Assembly: GCF_001685485.1 (NCBI RefSeq)
Contig: NZ_BDEL01000001.1
Span: 3,097,501 to 3,161,500, forward strand
Reading direction: 5' to 3'
Length of the DNA stretch: 64,000 nt
DNA from: Formosa haliotis
GTDB lineage: Bacteria > Bacteroidota > Bacteroidia > Flavobacteriales > Flavobacteriaceae
The notes beneath the pieces were generated by a model, which did no database searches, was not told the DNA's origin, and saw only the letters and a list, made by a program, of their open reading frames with translations. Below are positions 47,203 to 57,215 of this stretch, piece by piece. The position numbers were made by a program, and so were the translations under genes. The first letter of the stretch is position 1. The number at the start of each line of letters is the position of its first letter.

Positions 47203-47778
47203 ATGGATAATGGATACGAAAAAGAGGGATTTGCAGGCTTAAGAATAAAGACTTCAGTCGCTAGGAAATTTCGGAAATTCTGTAAGCATTATGGGAAATC
47301 CCAATCGCTTAGTTTACTGGATATGATTTTGTTTTTTGAGACCAATGAGATTAGTCCTTCAGAACGATTTGGAGAAACAATAACGAGTTTGAAGTTTCAG
47401 ATGAAAAGAAGGTTTAATGCTTTAATAGCTATTATTAAATCTATTGAAAAACATCAAACAGAACCTACCGCATTTTTAATGAAACAGTTGTTTGAGGTTA
47501 GCGCCCAGCAGGAAGCCGAAAATCATATTGATTTTACACCCCAAGAATTGATTACTGAAAATGAGGAATTGGAGTATTATCAGAATCAGTTTAGAGACAG
47601 TCAGAAACGATATCTCCAACTGAAATCCGACACTGGATTAATACTTAAAAAATTGAAATATATCAGAAACAATTTTGGGATGGGGTATTACCGACTCAAT
47701 TTAAATAAGGAAGATATACAACGCATTAAAAACAATTTGGACCATGTACATCACGATAACTCCTCAGAAATTAGGTAA
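47203..47778 (+). CDS. BfmA/BtgA-like mobilisation accessory protein
   Basis: 191 aa. It has a ribbon-helix-helix-like start (LRIKTSVARKFRKFCKHYGKS) and a coiled-coil-prone C-terminal half. It resembles the BfmA/BtgA family of Bacteroidota mobilisation proteins that help the relaxase bind oriT. Its 3' end overlaps the relaxase gene by 35 bp. Confidence 0.78.
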   Translation: MDNGYEKEGFAGLRIKTSVARKFRKFCKHYGKSQSLSLLDMILFFETNEISPSERFGETITSLKFQMKRRFNALIAIIKSIEKHQTEPTAFLMKQLFEVSAQQEAENHIDFTPQELITENEELEYYQNQFRDSQKRYLQLKSDTGLILKKLKYIRNNFGMGYYRLNLNKEDIQRIKNNLDHVHHDNSSEIR

Positions 47779-48778
47779 CAGTTATAATAGTTCGGTTGCT
47801 GATTTTGTGTCTTATTTGGAGAAAGAGAATGAAGATAAATCATTGGATGAAATAGAGCATTTCTTTAACCAGGATGGTGAACAGTTTCGAGCTAAAGATG
47901 TTATTAAGGATATTGATGGAAATACTGCCAAACTTAAAAAAAGTGAGCCCCGATTTTATTCCATAACTGTGAATCCTAGTAAATCGGAATTAAAGCATAT
48001 TCAAAATGATAGTGAAAAGTTAAAGGCATATACAAAGGCTATTATGGAAGATTATGCTAAGGCGTTTCATCGAGACATAGAAGGTCGAGCAATAGAAGTT
48101 AAGGATATTAAATACTATGCAAAGCTGGAACACGAAAGACTATATAAAGGCACAGATAAAGCCATTAAAGAAAATGCTCCTTTTCATAAGAAAATTGTTA
48201 GGCTTGAAAATGAGATTCAGAAAATTAAAAGTGGTAAGATGGTAGGGGACGTAAGTAAAAAACAAAACCAAATTAAAAGACTGGAGTTTGAAGCACCTCA
48301 TAAGATTAATGGAAAAATGATTACACAAGGAATGGCTAAGGAAGGTGTGCAATCTCACATCCATATTATTGTAAGTAGAAAAGATCAATCTAACCGTTAT
48401 AGTTTGTCACCTGGGAGTAAATATAGTGCCTCAGAGGTAGAGTTTAATGGTAAGAGGGTAAAGCGTGGGTTTGATAGAGATCAATTTATCACGAATGCCG
48501 AAAAACGTTTTGATGAACGCTTTAAATACAATCGAAATTTTGTGGAAACCTATAGGGCCAGAAAACTTTTGGTTAAAAAGCCACATCACTATTACGCTAA
48601 TCTTTTAGGATTGCCCAAAAATGAAAAAGCAATAGCATTTAAACTATTGGCCCAAGCAGGCGTTCCGACAACCATGCTTAATGTACCAACATCTCAAACC
48701 CAATTAGTCTTAAAAGCGATAAATAAATTAAAACAAGGTATGGTTAAAGCTTTAGAGTCAGGATCTATTTCTATATGA
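47744..48778 (+). CDS. Relaxase (DUF5712/MobB-like)
   Basis: 344 aa. The N-terminal MYITITPQKLGNSYN may hold the nicking tyrosine. The metal-binding pair H205-I-H207 in QSHIHIIVSRKD fits the HUH-type motif of relaxases. The middle is charged and helical. It should nick at oriT and lead the strand out. It overlaps the coupling-protein gene by 4 bp (ATGA). Confidence 0.83.
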   Translation: MYITITPQKLGNSYNSSVADFVSYLEKENEDKSLDEIEHFFNQDGEQFRAKDVIKDIDGNTAKLKKSEPRFYSITVNPSKSELKHIQNDSEKLKAYTKAIMEDYAKAFHRDIEGRAIEVKDIKYYAKLEHERLYKGTDKAIKENAPFHKKIVRLENEIQKIKSGKMVGDVSKKQNQIKRLEFEAPHKINGKMITQGMAKEGVQSHIHIIVSRKDQSNRYSLSPGSKYSASEVEFNGKRVKRGFDRDQFITNAEKRFDERFKYNRNFVETYRARKLLVKKPHHYYANLLGLPKNEKAIAFKLLAQAGVPTTMLNVPTSQTQLVLKAINKLKQGMVKALESGSISI

Positions 48779-50220
48779 CAACTACAATAGCACATATTAT
48801 TTTGTATATCGTCATCCCAATTCTGGTGATTTTTATAGTTATAGCAAGTGGGATATTTAAATCCGATCCCAAAAATTTAAATAAACGATATCAAGTACGT
48901 TTTAAATTGAATAGTGGAAGATTAACTATCGATAATATCAAACGTGGGGTTTCTATTATTGGTTCTGCAGGGAGTGGAAAAACGGAAAGCGTCGTTTTCA
49001 ATCTCCTACAACATTTTAGTGCGTACCAGTTTTGTGGTATTATTCACGATTATAAACATTTTGAGTTAACTGAAATTGCGTATCCGCTGTTTAAAGCGCA
49101 ACAGGAATTACACTTCTATACAATCTCATTTGACCATATCCATAGTAAGGTAAACCCAATTGCTCCGCGATATTTACCAAACGAGGAAAGTGTTAATGAA
49201 TTATCTAGGGTGCTTATAGAAAACTTATTAGAAGTTCACGGAGAAACAAATGCGACCTCCAGATTTTTTAATGATGCTGTTGAAGGGCTTTTGGCAGGGA
49301 TGATATGGAAAATGAAAACAGACTATCCCAAATTATGTACTTTACCACATATTATTGCTTTATTTGAAAGTTTACCGACTAAGCGATTAATAGCCTTTTT
49401 AAGCACAAACATAACTGCTAAAAGTATGGCTAGTGCGTTTATAAATGGAATTGAATCTGAAAAACAAACAGCAGGAGTAAAGAGTACATTATCTAATGCG
49501 TTTAAGAAAATGAGTTCTCAACGCATCTTTATGGTATTATCAGAGGATGAAGTGCCTTTAGATCTCAATCATCCTGACCACCCTTCGGTGGTTTCAGTAG
49601 TTAATAATCCGAAATATGAAACTGCATATGCGCCCATTTCTGCTATGATCATGCATACCGCTGTAAAACAAATGAGTGTAAGGAATCGCAGACCGGCTTT
49701 TGTTTTAATGGAGGAGGCACCTACAATCAAGTTATTAAACATGCCGCGAATTCCTGCCACATTAAGAAGTTTTGATATCGCTACCATTTATGTAATGCAA
49801 GACAAAATTCAGAATGATATCCTTTATGGGGATAAGGCTAGTAAGGCTATTTTATCTAATTTGTCTTACCAGTTTTTTGGTAAAGCTAACGATCCAGATA
49901 CAGCTAGATACTATGAACAGTTTTTTGAAATGATTAAAGTACCAACAAGAAGTATCAGTAAAAACAGTGGATTAAGCATGGAGAGCCGGATAACAAAAGG
50001 CGAGAGAGAAGTCTCGAAGCGTCGTGCTAGCATCTTTTTTAGATTGAAACAAGGGGAGTTTATTGCTTTTGCCGATGGCAAGGATCGAAAAGTTAGGTTT
50101 AAACTTCAAAATATTGAAAAAGTAATGCCCCAGTTAAATGGGACCATTTCGGAACAAGAATTAAAATTTAATTATGAGAAAATTTATAGAGACGTAACTA
50201 TGATTATAAAATCAGGTTAG
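48775..50220 (+). CDS. VirD4/TraG-type coupling protein
   Basis: 481 aa. One N-terminal transmembrane helix (~5-25), Walker A GSAGSGKTES (63-72), Walker B-like FVLMEEAPTIKLL, and ATIYVMQDKIQND as in TraM-recognition/TraG ATPases. It would link the relaxosome to a type IV secretion channel at the inner membrane. The channel genes themselves are not in the window. Confidence 0.88.
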   Translation: MTTTIAHIILYIVIPILVIFIVIASGIFKSDPKNLNKRYQVRFKLNSGRLTIDNIKRGVSIIGSAGSGKTESVVFNLLQHFSAYQFCGIIHDYKHFELTEIAYPLFKAQQELHFYTISFDHIHSKVNPIAPRYLPNEESVNELSRVLIENLLEVHGETNATSRFFNDAVEGLLAGMIWKMKTDYPKLCTLPHIIALFESLPTKRLIAFLSTNITAKSMASAFINGIESEKQTAGVKSTLSNAFKKMSSQRIFMVLSEDEVPLDLNHPDHPSVVSVVNNPKYETAYAPISAMIMHTAVKQMSVRNRRPAFVLMEEAPTIKLLNMPRIPATLRSFDIATIYVMQDKIQNDILYGDKASKAILSNLSYQFFGKANDPDTARYYEQFFEMIKVPTRSISKNSGLSMESRITKGEREVSKRRASIFFRLKQGEFIAFADGKDRKVRFKLQNIEKVMPQLNGTISEQELKFNYEKIYRDVTMIIKSG

Positions 50221-50223
50221 AGG

Positions 50224-50883
50224 CTAATTAATATTGTTTTCAGTATAATTGTTGATTCTTGTTGTAATATCATCCTTGATAAACTCCCAATACTTTCCAT
50301 AATTACAAATAGGGTCAAAATCATCGTCGGCTTGTGAAAAGTCGATAAAATTTTTCAAAATTAGAAACCTATCATGGTCATATGGATAACGTTGCTCATG
50401 CAACTCTAACATTTTAGCAAGGTCAAAGGATTTGAAAAGCTCATGAAGATCCCAAAAATCTTTCTTTCTTCCACCTCTTTGAATAACATCTAGTTTCATT
50501 GCGATTACTTCTTCTAGAGATGCCATTCGAATGGTATCTACCATAACGGGAGGCTTTATAAATTTGTCTGTGTAAAACAGATCTAATTTTATGGAGTTGA
50601 TAGAATCCTTGCCTACAAAGTAGGATTTACCCATACCAACCGGAATGTTTTCAAGATGATCTAAATAAGGAAAGGTATTCTTTAAAAATGCTTCAATGTT
50701 ATCAAAATCTATGGAATCATATGGGGCATCACTAAAGAGGTCAATATCTATAGATTCTCTATGCCCAATTTGTAGACTTAGAGCCGTTCCGCCAACTAAA
50801 CGAAAGTTTTCAAATTCTTTTGCAGCCATTAGAACTAGTAAGCTGTCTTTTAGTAACTCATTTACCGTATTATAATATAACAT
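50224..50883 (-). CDS. AbiEii-like nucleotidyltransferase (toxin)
   Basis: 219 aa. The nucleotidyltransferase motif is GGTALSLQIGHRESIDIDLF, followed by AMKLDVIQRGGRKKDFWDLHEL, both typical of AbiEii/AbiGii toxins, which transfer nucleotides to target RNAs and stop growth. It is encoded 15 bp after its HTH partner. It converges with the coupling-protein gene, only 3 bp apart. Confidence 0.87.
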   Translation of the reverse strand: MLYYNTVNELLKDSLLVLMAAKEFENFRLVGGTALSLQIGHRESIDIDLFSDAPYDSIDFDNIEAFLKNTFPYLDHLENIPVGMGKSYFVGKDSINSIKLDLFYTDKFIKPPVMVDTIRMASLEEVIAMKLDVIQRGGRKKDFWDLHELFKSFDLAKMLELHEQRYPYDHDRFLILKNFIDFSQADDDFDPICNYGKYWEFIKDDITTRINNYTENNIN

Positions 50884-50898
50884 GTGATAAAAATAACT

Positions 50899-51384
50899 CT
50901 ATTTATGAGAAGGTCGATAAGGTCTTCGTATATCAGTTTGTAAAGCTATTTTTATTTTCTTTGCCCCGTAAAAGCGTCTGATTTCATTTTGCTCAGATGC
51001 ATTACCACGTTCGAAAACACGCCTAATTACTGCCTTATACTGTTTGTTCCAGTCTATTTTTTTTATATCGGTATCCCAAAATAATGAGGTTCTTAAAACA
51101 GAGCGGTTAGGTGTAGGATGATTTGTTTTTTTATTTTCCTGATCGATATCAAAATACGTTTGTAATAGGGCAAGTGTACCTTGTTCTAAATCTAATTGCT
51201 TTTCAATTTTTAAGGCTAGTGCCGTATTTAGGCTTCGCTTGCCTTTTGTTATGGCATTTAAAGTCTGTGGATATTCGTTAATAGATAAGGCAAAAGGTCG
51301 CTGGCGAAGCAATCGCTTTTTTAAAAGGTGTTCAATAACAAACCCCGGGTGTATACCTTTGTATTTTTCTATTAACTGATACAT
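50899..51384 (-). CDS. HTH antitoxin-like protein with DUF6922-type C-terminus
   Basis: 161 aa. Residues ~10-75 look like a HigA-style helix-turn-helix (FALSINEYPQTLNAITKGKR). The C-terminal LFWDTDIKKIDWNKQYKAVI with RVFERGN resembles the DUF6922 domain found beside AbiEii-like toxins. It probably represses the pair and neutralises the nucleotidyltransferase. The label is by memory and context. Confidence 0.75.
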   Translation of the reverse strand: MYQLIEKYKGIHPGFVIEHLLKKRLLRQRPFALSINEYPQTLNAITKGKRSLNTALALKIEKQLDLEQGTLALLQTYFDIDQENKKTNHPTPNRSVLRTSLFWDTDIKKIDWNKQYKAVIRRVFERGNASEQNEIRRFYGAKKIKIALQTDIRRPYRPSHK

Positions 51385-51453
51385 AATACAAATGTAAACA
51401 AAATTGTTTATGTTTTAGTAATGGGTTACAAGCTATTCTAGTTTGAATAATTC

Positions 51454-51822
51454 TTAACCATTACTTTTTTGTTTAAATTTTTCTTTAATCAATTGTTTTA
51501 AGGATGTGTAATACTCCCTTTTGGTTTGGGTAAGCTTTTCTTCTAGATTAATGGTTTCATTAACAATGAAAAGTAATTCATTTAGAGTTTTAAGTTTGAA
51601 TAAATTGCAAAATTCAATTTCTAAATTTTGACTCAGTAAATATAATTTATCCCAACTACAAGAGTTTTCAAATCGTTCAATTCTTCCTATACTTGTTGAA
51701 TTTGTATCTAAAATCAATGATAATTGATGTTGTGAAAGTCCTTTTTTAAGCCTTGCTAATTTGAGCTCACATCCTATTTGTATGTTTAAAATTGATAACT
51801 CAAATTCACTGTAATTTCTCAT
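51454..51822 (-). CDS. XRE-family transcriptional regulator
   Basis: 122 aa. A helix-turn-helix is seen at ~15-70 (LKLARLKKGLSQHQLSLILDTNSTSIGRIE). The C-terminal part is a charged helix. It lies ~70 bp upstream of the toxin-antitoxin-like genes and has the same direction; it may control element functions. Confidence 0.82.
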   Translation of the reverse strand: MRNYSEFELSILNIQIGCELKLARLKKGLSQHQLSLILDTNSTSIGRIERFENSCSWDKLYLLSQNLEIEFCNLFKLKTLNELLFIVNETINLEEKLTQTKREYYTSLKQLIKEKFKQKSNG

Positions 51823-52683
51823 AATGTAAATTTTGAAAAATTCAGAATATTTATTCGTTACAAATTTGTATCGAACAATTTGTTTTAGTATATTGCATTG
51901 ATATTAATACACTTATTGGTGTATTTTTTAAAAAGGAATCAAATACTTAAATTCTCGATATCTAAAGCTGGTACTTTTAAAATTGAGATGATAAGTGAAG
52001 TGCTCACACTAAATTGGTGTGAGCATGTTTTAATACTTAAGTATAAAATTGTTTAGAAATAAAATTTAACAATATAACGGGTAACTTTAAGCCTATTGAA
52101 AAAGAGTAAAGGATACAAGCAATTGAAAATAAAGAAGGCACAATACAATATTGAGCTTACGGTGTATTTTATCCTTTACCCTAAAAAGCCTAAATGCCCT
52201 ATATAATCCACTTTTTCTTACGGGAGTGACGTCATGAATATGATGGTTTTAAATCTACTTTAAAATCAGTTTTGGAACGGTACAACTTCTTTCTCCTGTA
52301 ATTTACAATTCCACATAATCATGGTATCCAGCCATGAAACGATATTCCCTAATTAGTATTAATAGCCCTTACGAGGGTAAGGTATGCTTTGTATTAACTA
52401 AAAAAACTATGCCTATGAATTTAAACCTTTGAATTAGTTAGAGTACAGCTGGGTGGCCGTAATTCCAGCTAAATTACGGTTAGGGTGTTTACTGGTAGAC
52501 TGCCCAGTTATTATAAAATGATGTTAATTATTAATTTTTTAAAAAATTGCTTATGGGGTAAACTTACTTAAGAATTAAAACAGTTAAAGGAACTGAAAAT
52601 AAAAAGAACCCTCCATTCACCGTGCAAAGTATCTGGAGGGCAAATTCAATTAAAACAACGTTTAATTAAACCAACTCAAAATT
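51823..52683. other. Long non-coding region ahead of the SusC gene
   Basis: No convincing gene in 861 bp. Hairpins: TGCTCACAC/GTGTGAGCA at 52001-52025 followed by a T-rich stretch, CCGTAATT/AATTACGG at 52457-52479, and CCCTCCA/TGGAGGG at 52609-52640, the last ending 44 bp before the SusC start. The region probably holds the SusC promoter and leader control; it could also hold a small RNA. Confidence 0.55.
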
Positions 52684-55600
52684 ATGAAAAATACCTTTGT
52701 AAACAAGGTAAAGGGACTGCTTATTTATGTTCTTTTTCTCGCCTTTGCTCTAGAGTCTTATGAGGTCTGGAGTCTTCCAGTTACTAATGTCTATAATATT
52801 AGTGCATTACAACAAACCCAACAAGTGTCTGGAAAAATCTTAGATAATTATGGCATGCCTATTTTTGGCGCCAATGTAATGGTTAAAGGTTCTCATAAGG
52901 GCACTTATTCAGATGAAGATGGTCATTTTTCCATTACCGTAATTTCTACAGACGTACTTATAATAAGTTACCTAGGATTTCAAACGAAAGAAGTTGAAGT
53001 CAGACAACAAACTCAATTTACAATTACCTTAGAAGAAGCTGTAACAGATCTTGAAGCTGTAACTATTAATGCAGGTTATTATTCGGTGTCTGAGAAGCAG
53101 CGGACAGGAAATATCGTCAAGATAGATTCCAAGATTATAGAAAAACAACCAGTAAATAACCCCTTAGCAGCAATGCAAGGGCATATGTCAGGTGTTAACA
53201 TTGTACAGAACACAGGTGTTCCTGGAGGCGGGTACAATATAGAAATAAGAGGAAAGAATTTTATTAATGGAGGAACCGACCCCCTTTATATCGTAGATGG
53301 TGTACCATTCAGTTCACAACCTCTAAGCTCTAATGATGTATCTGGGGAAATATTTTTTGGTAATATAAGCCCATTAAATGCGATTAACCCCAATGATATT
53401 AAAAGTATAGAAGTGTTAAAGGATGCAGATGCTACAGCAATTTATGGCTCTAGAGGAGCCAATGGTGTTGTGCTTATTTCAACCAAAAAAGGGCAGAGTG
53501 GAGGTACAAAAATCAATGCCAATTTTAGTAGCTCAATAGGTCAGGTCTCCAATTTTCTGGATCTTTTAAATACCGAACAGTATTTGGAATTGCGAAGGGA
53601 GGGAATTACCAATGATGGTTATGGTTCTTTCTTAGAGGGGTCTGCTTTTGATTTTTTCTGGCCGGATGTTAAGAGTTGGGATAATTCCCGTTATACAAAT
53701 TGGCAAAAAGAATTAATTGGAGGTGCAGCCTACCGTAATAATATTCAACTTTCCGTTTCTGGTGGTAGCGAGCAAACGCAGTTTCTTCTTAGTGGAACCT
53801 ATCAAAAAGAGACAACCGTATTCCCTGGTGATGCCAATTATAAGAAGGCTAGTGTACACAACAACTTAAACCACCAATCAAGCTCTGGGCGCTTTAAATT
53901 AAATTTTTCAACCATTTATACTAATGAAAAAAATGTATTACCAAGAACAGATTTTACATATAATGCTTATACTTTAGAGCCTAATGCCCCGCAGTTGTAT
54001 GATGATGAGGGTAATATCAATTGGGAAAATAATACTTGGGACAATCCGATGGCCTCGTTAGAAGAAATCTATGAGGTAACTATTAATACCCTAATAAGTA
54101 ATTTGGGACTTTCTTATAATGTTTTACCTGATTTGGAGTTAAAAGCCAATTTAGGATATAACATTTCTGATTTAAATTCCAATAAAATACTTCCATCATC
54201 GGCGAGGAATCCAAGATTCGGGTTTACACCACAAACCTATTCATCCTTAACAAACAATAATTCTAAACGATATTCATGGATTGCAGAACCACAAATAAAT
54301 TGGTTAAAAATATGGAACAATATAAAATTGGATGTTTTGTTTGGTGCTACATTTCAAAAAGAAAACACTCAGCAATTAATCCAAAAGGGCACTGGCTTTC
54401 CAAATGATAACTTGATTCAAAATTTAGCTGCCGCCGAAACTCTTGAAATTTTAGAGGATGCCGATAGTGAGTATAGTTACCAAGCGGTGTTTGGTCGTGT
54501 TAATTTCAGCTTAAAAGATAAACTTATCCTGAATATAACAGGACGTCGGGACGGTTCTTCCCGGTTTGGTCCAGGAAATCAATTTGGGAATTTTGGAGCC
54601 ATTGGAGTAGGGTGGATATTTTCGGAGGAATCTATTTTTAAACACGGCTCCTTATTAAGTTTAGGGAAATTACGTGGAAGTTATGGGACAACGGGTAGTG
54701 ATAACATTGGTGACTATGCATTTTTAGATACTTACAATGTAACAGGCTTCGATTATGATGGTACAACTATACTGAAACCTACTGGAATTTTTAACCCATT
54801 ATTTGGTTGGGAAGTAAATAAAAAATTAGAATTAGCCTTGGAACTCGGTTTTTTTAATGATCGGGTTTTATGTAACGTTTCTTGGTATCAAAACCGATCT
54901 TCAAACCAATTAATAGGAATTCCCTTGGCTGCTACAACAGGGTTTCCTGAGCTGCAAGGTAATTTTGACGCTACGGTTGAGAATAGGGGAGTGGAACTCG
55001 ATTTTAGTTCCATAAACCTTCAAAACAAGAATTTTAAATGGACAACAACCTTTAACATTACAATCCCCAAAAATGAGTTATTGAAGTTTGATGATTTAGA
55101 AAATTCTGCATTTGTAAATAGATATATTATAGGAGAACCTATTACCATTATAAAACTTTATAATGCTCCTGGGGTCAGTCCTGAAACTGGTTTTTACCAA
55201 TTTGAAGATCTAAATGCTGATGGTGTTATTAGTAAACCATTTGATAATCAGGTGATAGATGATTTTTCACCAAAATTCTATGGTGGTTTTCAGAATACGA
55301 TAAGCTATAAAAACTTTACTCTTGACTTTTTCTTTCAGTTTAAAAAACAAAGAGCATTTAATAATTTGAGATGGAAAGCAACACCTGGTCTTAGAGGCAA
55401 TGGTCCAGTAAGCTTGCTTGATAGATGGCAAGAGGAAGGAGATTTAAAACCATATCAAATGGTTTCTGGTGGACTTTCTCCAAGCGTCGGGCCTATTGAT
55501 TGGAATATAAAGGAAAGTAATGCAGCGGTTTCTGATGCTTCTTTTGTCCGTCTGCGTAACATCTCTTTAAATTATCAGGTACCAACCACAACTAGGAATT

Positions 55601-55737
55601 TAGAGGTAAACCTATATCTGCAAGGACAGAATCTGTTGACCTTTACTAATTATGATGGACCCGATCCTGAGGAACCCTATAGTTCTGTATTACCCCCTTT
55701 AAGACAATTTACACTTGGTGTTCAAGTAGGGTTTTAA
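52684..55737 (+). CDS. SusC/RagA-family TonB-linked outer-membrane transporter
   Basis: 1017 aa. Signal peptide, then a carboxypeptidase-like domain (VSGKILDNYGMPIFGANVMVKG), a TonB plug (PLYIVDGVPF, KSIEVLKDADATAIYGSRGANGV) and a beta-barrel ending TLGVQVGF. With the SusD partner it imports an oligomer (glycan or peptide) through the outer membrane. No polysaccharide-degrading enzyme is near, so the cargo is probably not a typical glycan. It heads the cargo module of the element. Confidence 0.94.
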   Translation: MKNTFVNKVKGLLIYVLFLAFALESYEVWSLPVTNVYNISALQQTQQVSGKILDNYGMPIFGANVMVKGSHKGTYSDEDGHFSITVISTDVLIISYLGFQTKEVEVRQQTQFTITLEEAVTDLEAVTINAGYYSVSEKQRTGNIVKIDSKIIEKQPVNNPLAAMQGHMSGVNIVQNTGVPGGGYNIEIRGKNFINGGTDPLYIVDGVPFSSQPLSSNDVSGEIFFGNISPLNAINPNDIKSIEVLKDADATAIYGSRGANGVVLISTKKGQSGGTKINANFSSSIGQVSNFLDLLNTEQYLELRREGITNDGYGSFLEGSAFDFFWPDVKSWDNSRYTNWQKELIGGAAYRNNIQLSVSGGSEQTQFLLSGTYQKETTVFPGDANYKKASVHNNLNHQSSSGRFKLNFSTIYTNEKNVLPRTDFTYNAYTLEPNAPQLYDDEGNINWENNTWDNPMASLEEIYEVTINTLISNLGLSYNVLPDLELKANLGYNISDLNSNKILPSSARNPRFGFTPQTYSSLTNNNSKRYSWIAEPQINWLKIWNNIKLDVLFGATFQKENTQQLIQKGTGFPNDNLIQNLAAAETLEILEDADSEYSYQAVFGRVNFSLKDKLILNITGRRDGSSRFGPGNQFGNFGAIGVGWIFSEESIFKHGSLLSLGKLRGSYGTTGSDNIGDYAFLDTYNVTGFDYDGTTILKPTGIFNPLFGWEVNKKLELALELGFFNDRVLCNVSWYQNRSSNQLIGIPLAATTGFPELQGNFDATVENRGVELDFSSINLQNKNFKWTTTFNITIPKNELLKFDDLENSAFVNRYIIGEPITIIKLYNAPGVSPETGFYQFEDLNADGVISKPFDNQVIDDFSPKFYGGFQNTISYKNFTLDFFFQFKKQRAFNNLRWKATPGLRGNGPVSLLDRWQEEGDLKPYQMVSGGLSPSVGPIDWNIKESNAAVSDASFVRLRNISLNYQVPTTTRNLEVNLYLQGQNLLTFTNYDGPDPEEPYSSVLPPLRQFTLGVQVGF

Positions 55738-55756
55738 ATCTAAAAAAAACAATATT

Positions 55757-57187
55757 ATGAATTATAAAATTAACCATAGATGTATTCAAGAGTTAAGTAT
55801 TGACTCGATTGAATACCGTATTAATACTTTAAATACATTTTTTTTACTACTCCTTTTTATCTGCTACACTTCATGTAGTGATTTTGTAGAAGTTGATCCT
55901 CCCAAAAATGTATTAATCTCGGAAACCGTTTTCGATGATCCTGCAACAGTTGAATCGGCCCTGGCAAATATTTTTTATGAACTACGTGAAGAGGGAATGG
56001 TATCTGGAAATTTCGGGTTGACCTCAATGATGGGTATTTATAGCGACGAACTGGATTATTATGGATTTGAACCCAATAGCATGGAAATGTTTTACCATAA
56101 TGTTTCAGCTTCTAATAGTTATCTTTTGCAGTGGTGGAGCCATGCATTTAATTTGATATATGCAGCTAATGATGTAATAGATGGTGTAGAAAATTCAAAT
56201 ACCTTAAATCCAAATGAAAAAGCACAGTATAAGGGGCAAGCCTTTTTCGTAAGAGCTTATCTCCATAGTCTTTTATCTGATGTATTTGGTGAAATTCCAT
56301 ATATCACTACAACCGACTACTTAGAAAATGATTCAGTAGTTCGACAACCAATAACTAGTGTAAACGAACAAATTATATTAGACCTTAATTTGGCCGTAGA
56401 TTTGCTAGAAGGGTATGTGGGTAGTAGTGAACGTGTATTACCTAATCAATCTGTCGCCAAAGCTTTATTGGCTAGAATGTATTTGTATACAAACAATTGG
56501 GAGTTAGCCGAAGAAATATCAAGTGACCTTATCGCCGCATATATTTTAGAACCAGACTTAAGTAAGGTGTTTTTGAAGGAATCATCAGAAACAATTTGGC
56601 AGTTTAAACCGGGAGACAACCCTAAAAACACCATGGAGGCCAACCAGTTCATTATACAGCTCATCCCGGGGCAGCAATTTGCCTTAACCAATACTTTTTT
56701 AAATGGCTTTGAACAAGGAGACTTAAGGTTAAGTCACTGGGTTGGTAGTGCTTCAAGTTCTGATGGTACTACTACGCTTTACTATCCGTACAAATATAAG
56801 GCCTATATAACAGAAACACAGTCATTGGAATACTCTATCGTTTTCCGTTTGGCAGAACAGTATTTAATAAGAGCAGAGGCAAGAGCTCATCTCGGTGATA
56901 TTTCAGGTGCACAGGACGATTTGAATAGGATTAGAAACCGTGCGGGTTTGCAAAATACTTCAGCAAATTCACAAAATAGTTTATTGGAGGCCATTTGGAA
57001 GGAACGTAGAGTAGAATTGTTTACTGAGCAAGGACTACGTTGGTTTGATTTAAAACGAACAGGAACGGCAGGTAAAGCTTTAGAGGTTCTTAAACCAAAT
57101 TGGAAAGAAACCGATGCGTTATTTCCCATTCCAGAATCAGAACTAGAAATCAACCCGAATTTATTACCTCAAAACGTAGGCTATTAA
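55757..57187 (+). CDS. SusD/RagB-family surface lipoprotein
   Basis: 476 aa. The N-terminal lipobox is LLLLFICYTSC, with Cys near residue 40. TPR-like helical SusD fold with AKALLARMYLYTNNW, and the C-terminal RagB/SusD signature including EAIWKERRVELFTEQGLRWFDL. It captures substrate at the SusC mouth. It lies 19 bp after susC. Confidence 0.93.
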   Translation: MNYKINHRCIQELSIDSIEYRINTLNTFFLLLLFICYTSCSDFVEVDPPKNVLISETVFDDPATVESALANIFYELREEGMVSGNFGLTSMMGIYSDELDYYGFEPNSMEMFYHNVSASNSYLLQWWSHAFNLIYAANDVIDGVENSNTLNPNEKAQYKGQAFFVRAYLHSLLSDVFGEIPYITTTDYLENDSVVRQPITSVNEQIILDLNLAVDLLEGYVGSSERVLPNQSVAKALLARMYLYTNNWELAEEISSDLIAAYILEPDLSKVFLKESSETIWQFKPGDNPKNTMEANQFIIQLIPGQQFALTNTFLNGFEQGDLRLSHWVGSASSSDGTTTLYYPYKYKAYITETQSLEYSIVFRLAEQYLIRAEARAHLGDISGAQDDLNRIRNRAGLQNTSANSQNSLLEAIWKERRVELFTEQGLRWFDLKRTGTAGKALEVLKPNWKETDALFPIPESELEINPNLLPQNVGY

Positions 57188-57215
57188 AATACTAAAGTTA
57201 AAAATATTTAAGATT

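Noticed and set aside
52105..52180. Extra copies of the AraC repeat upstream of susC (GTAAAGGAT and ATCCTTTAC)
   Set aside because: Only 8-9 bases match and the 21-bp spacing is absent, so I do not count them as operators.
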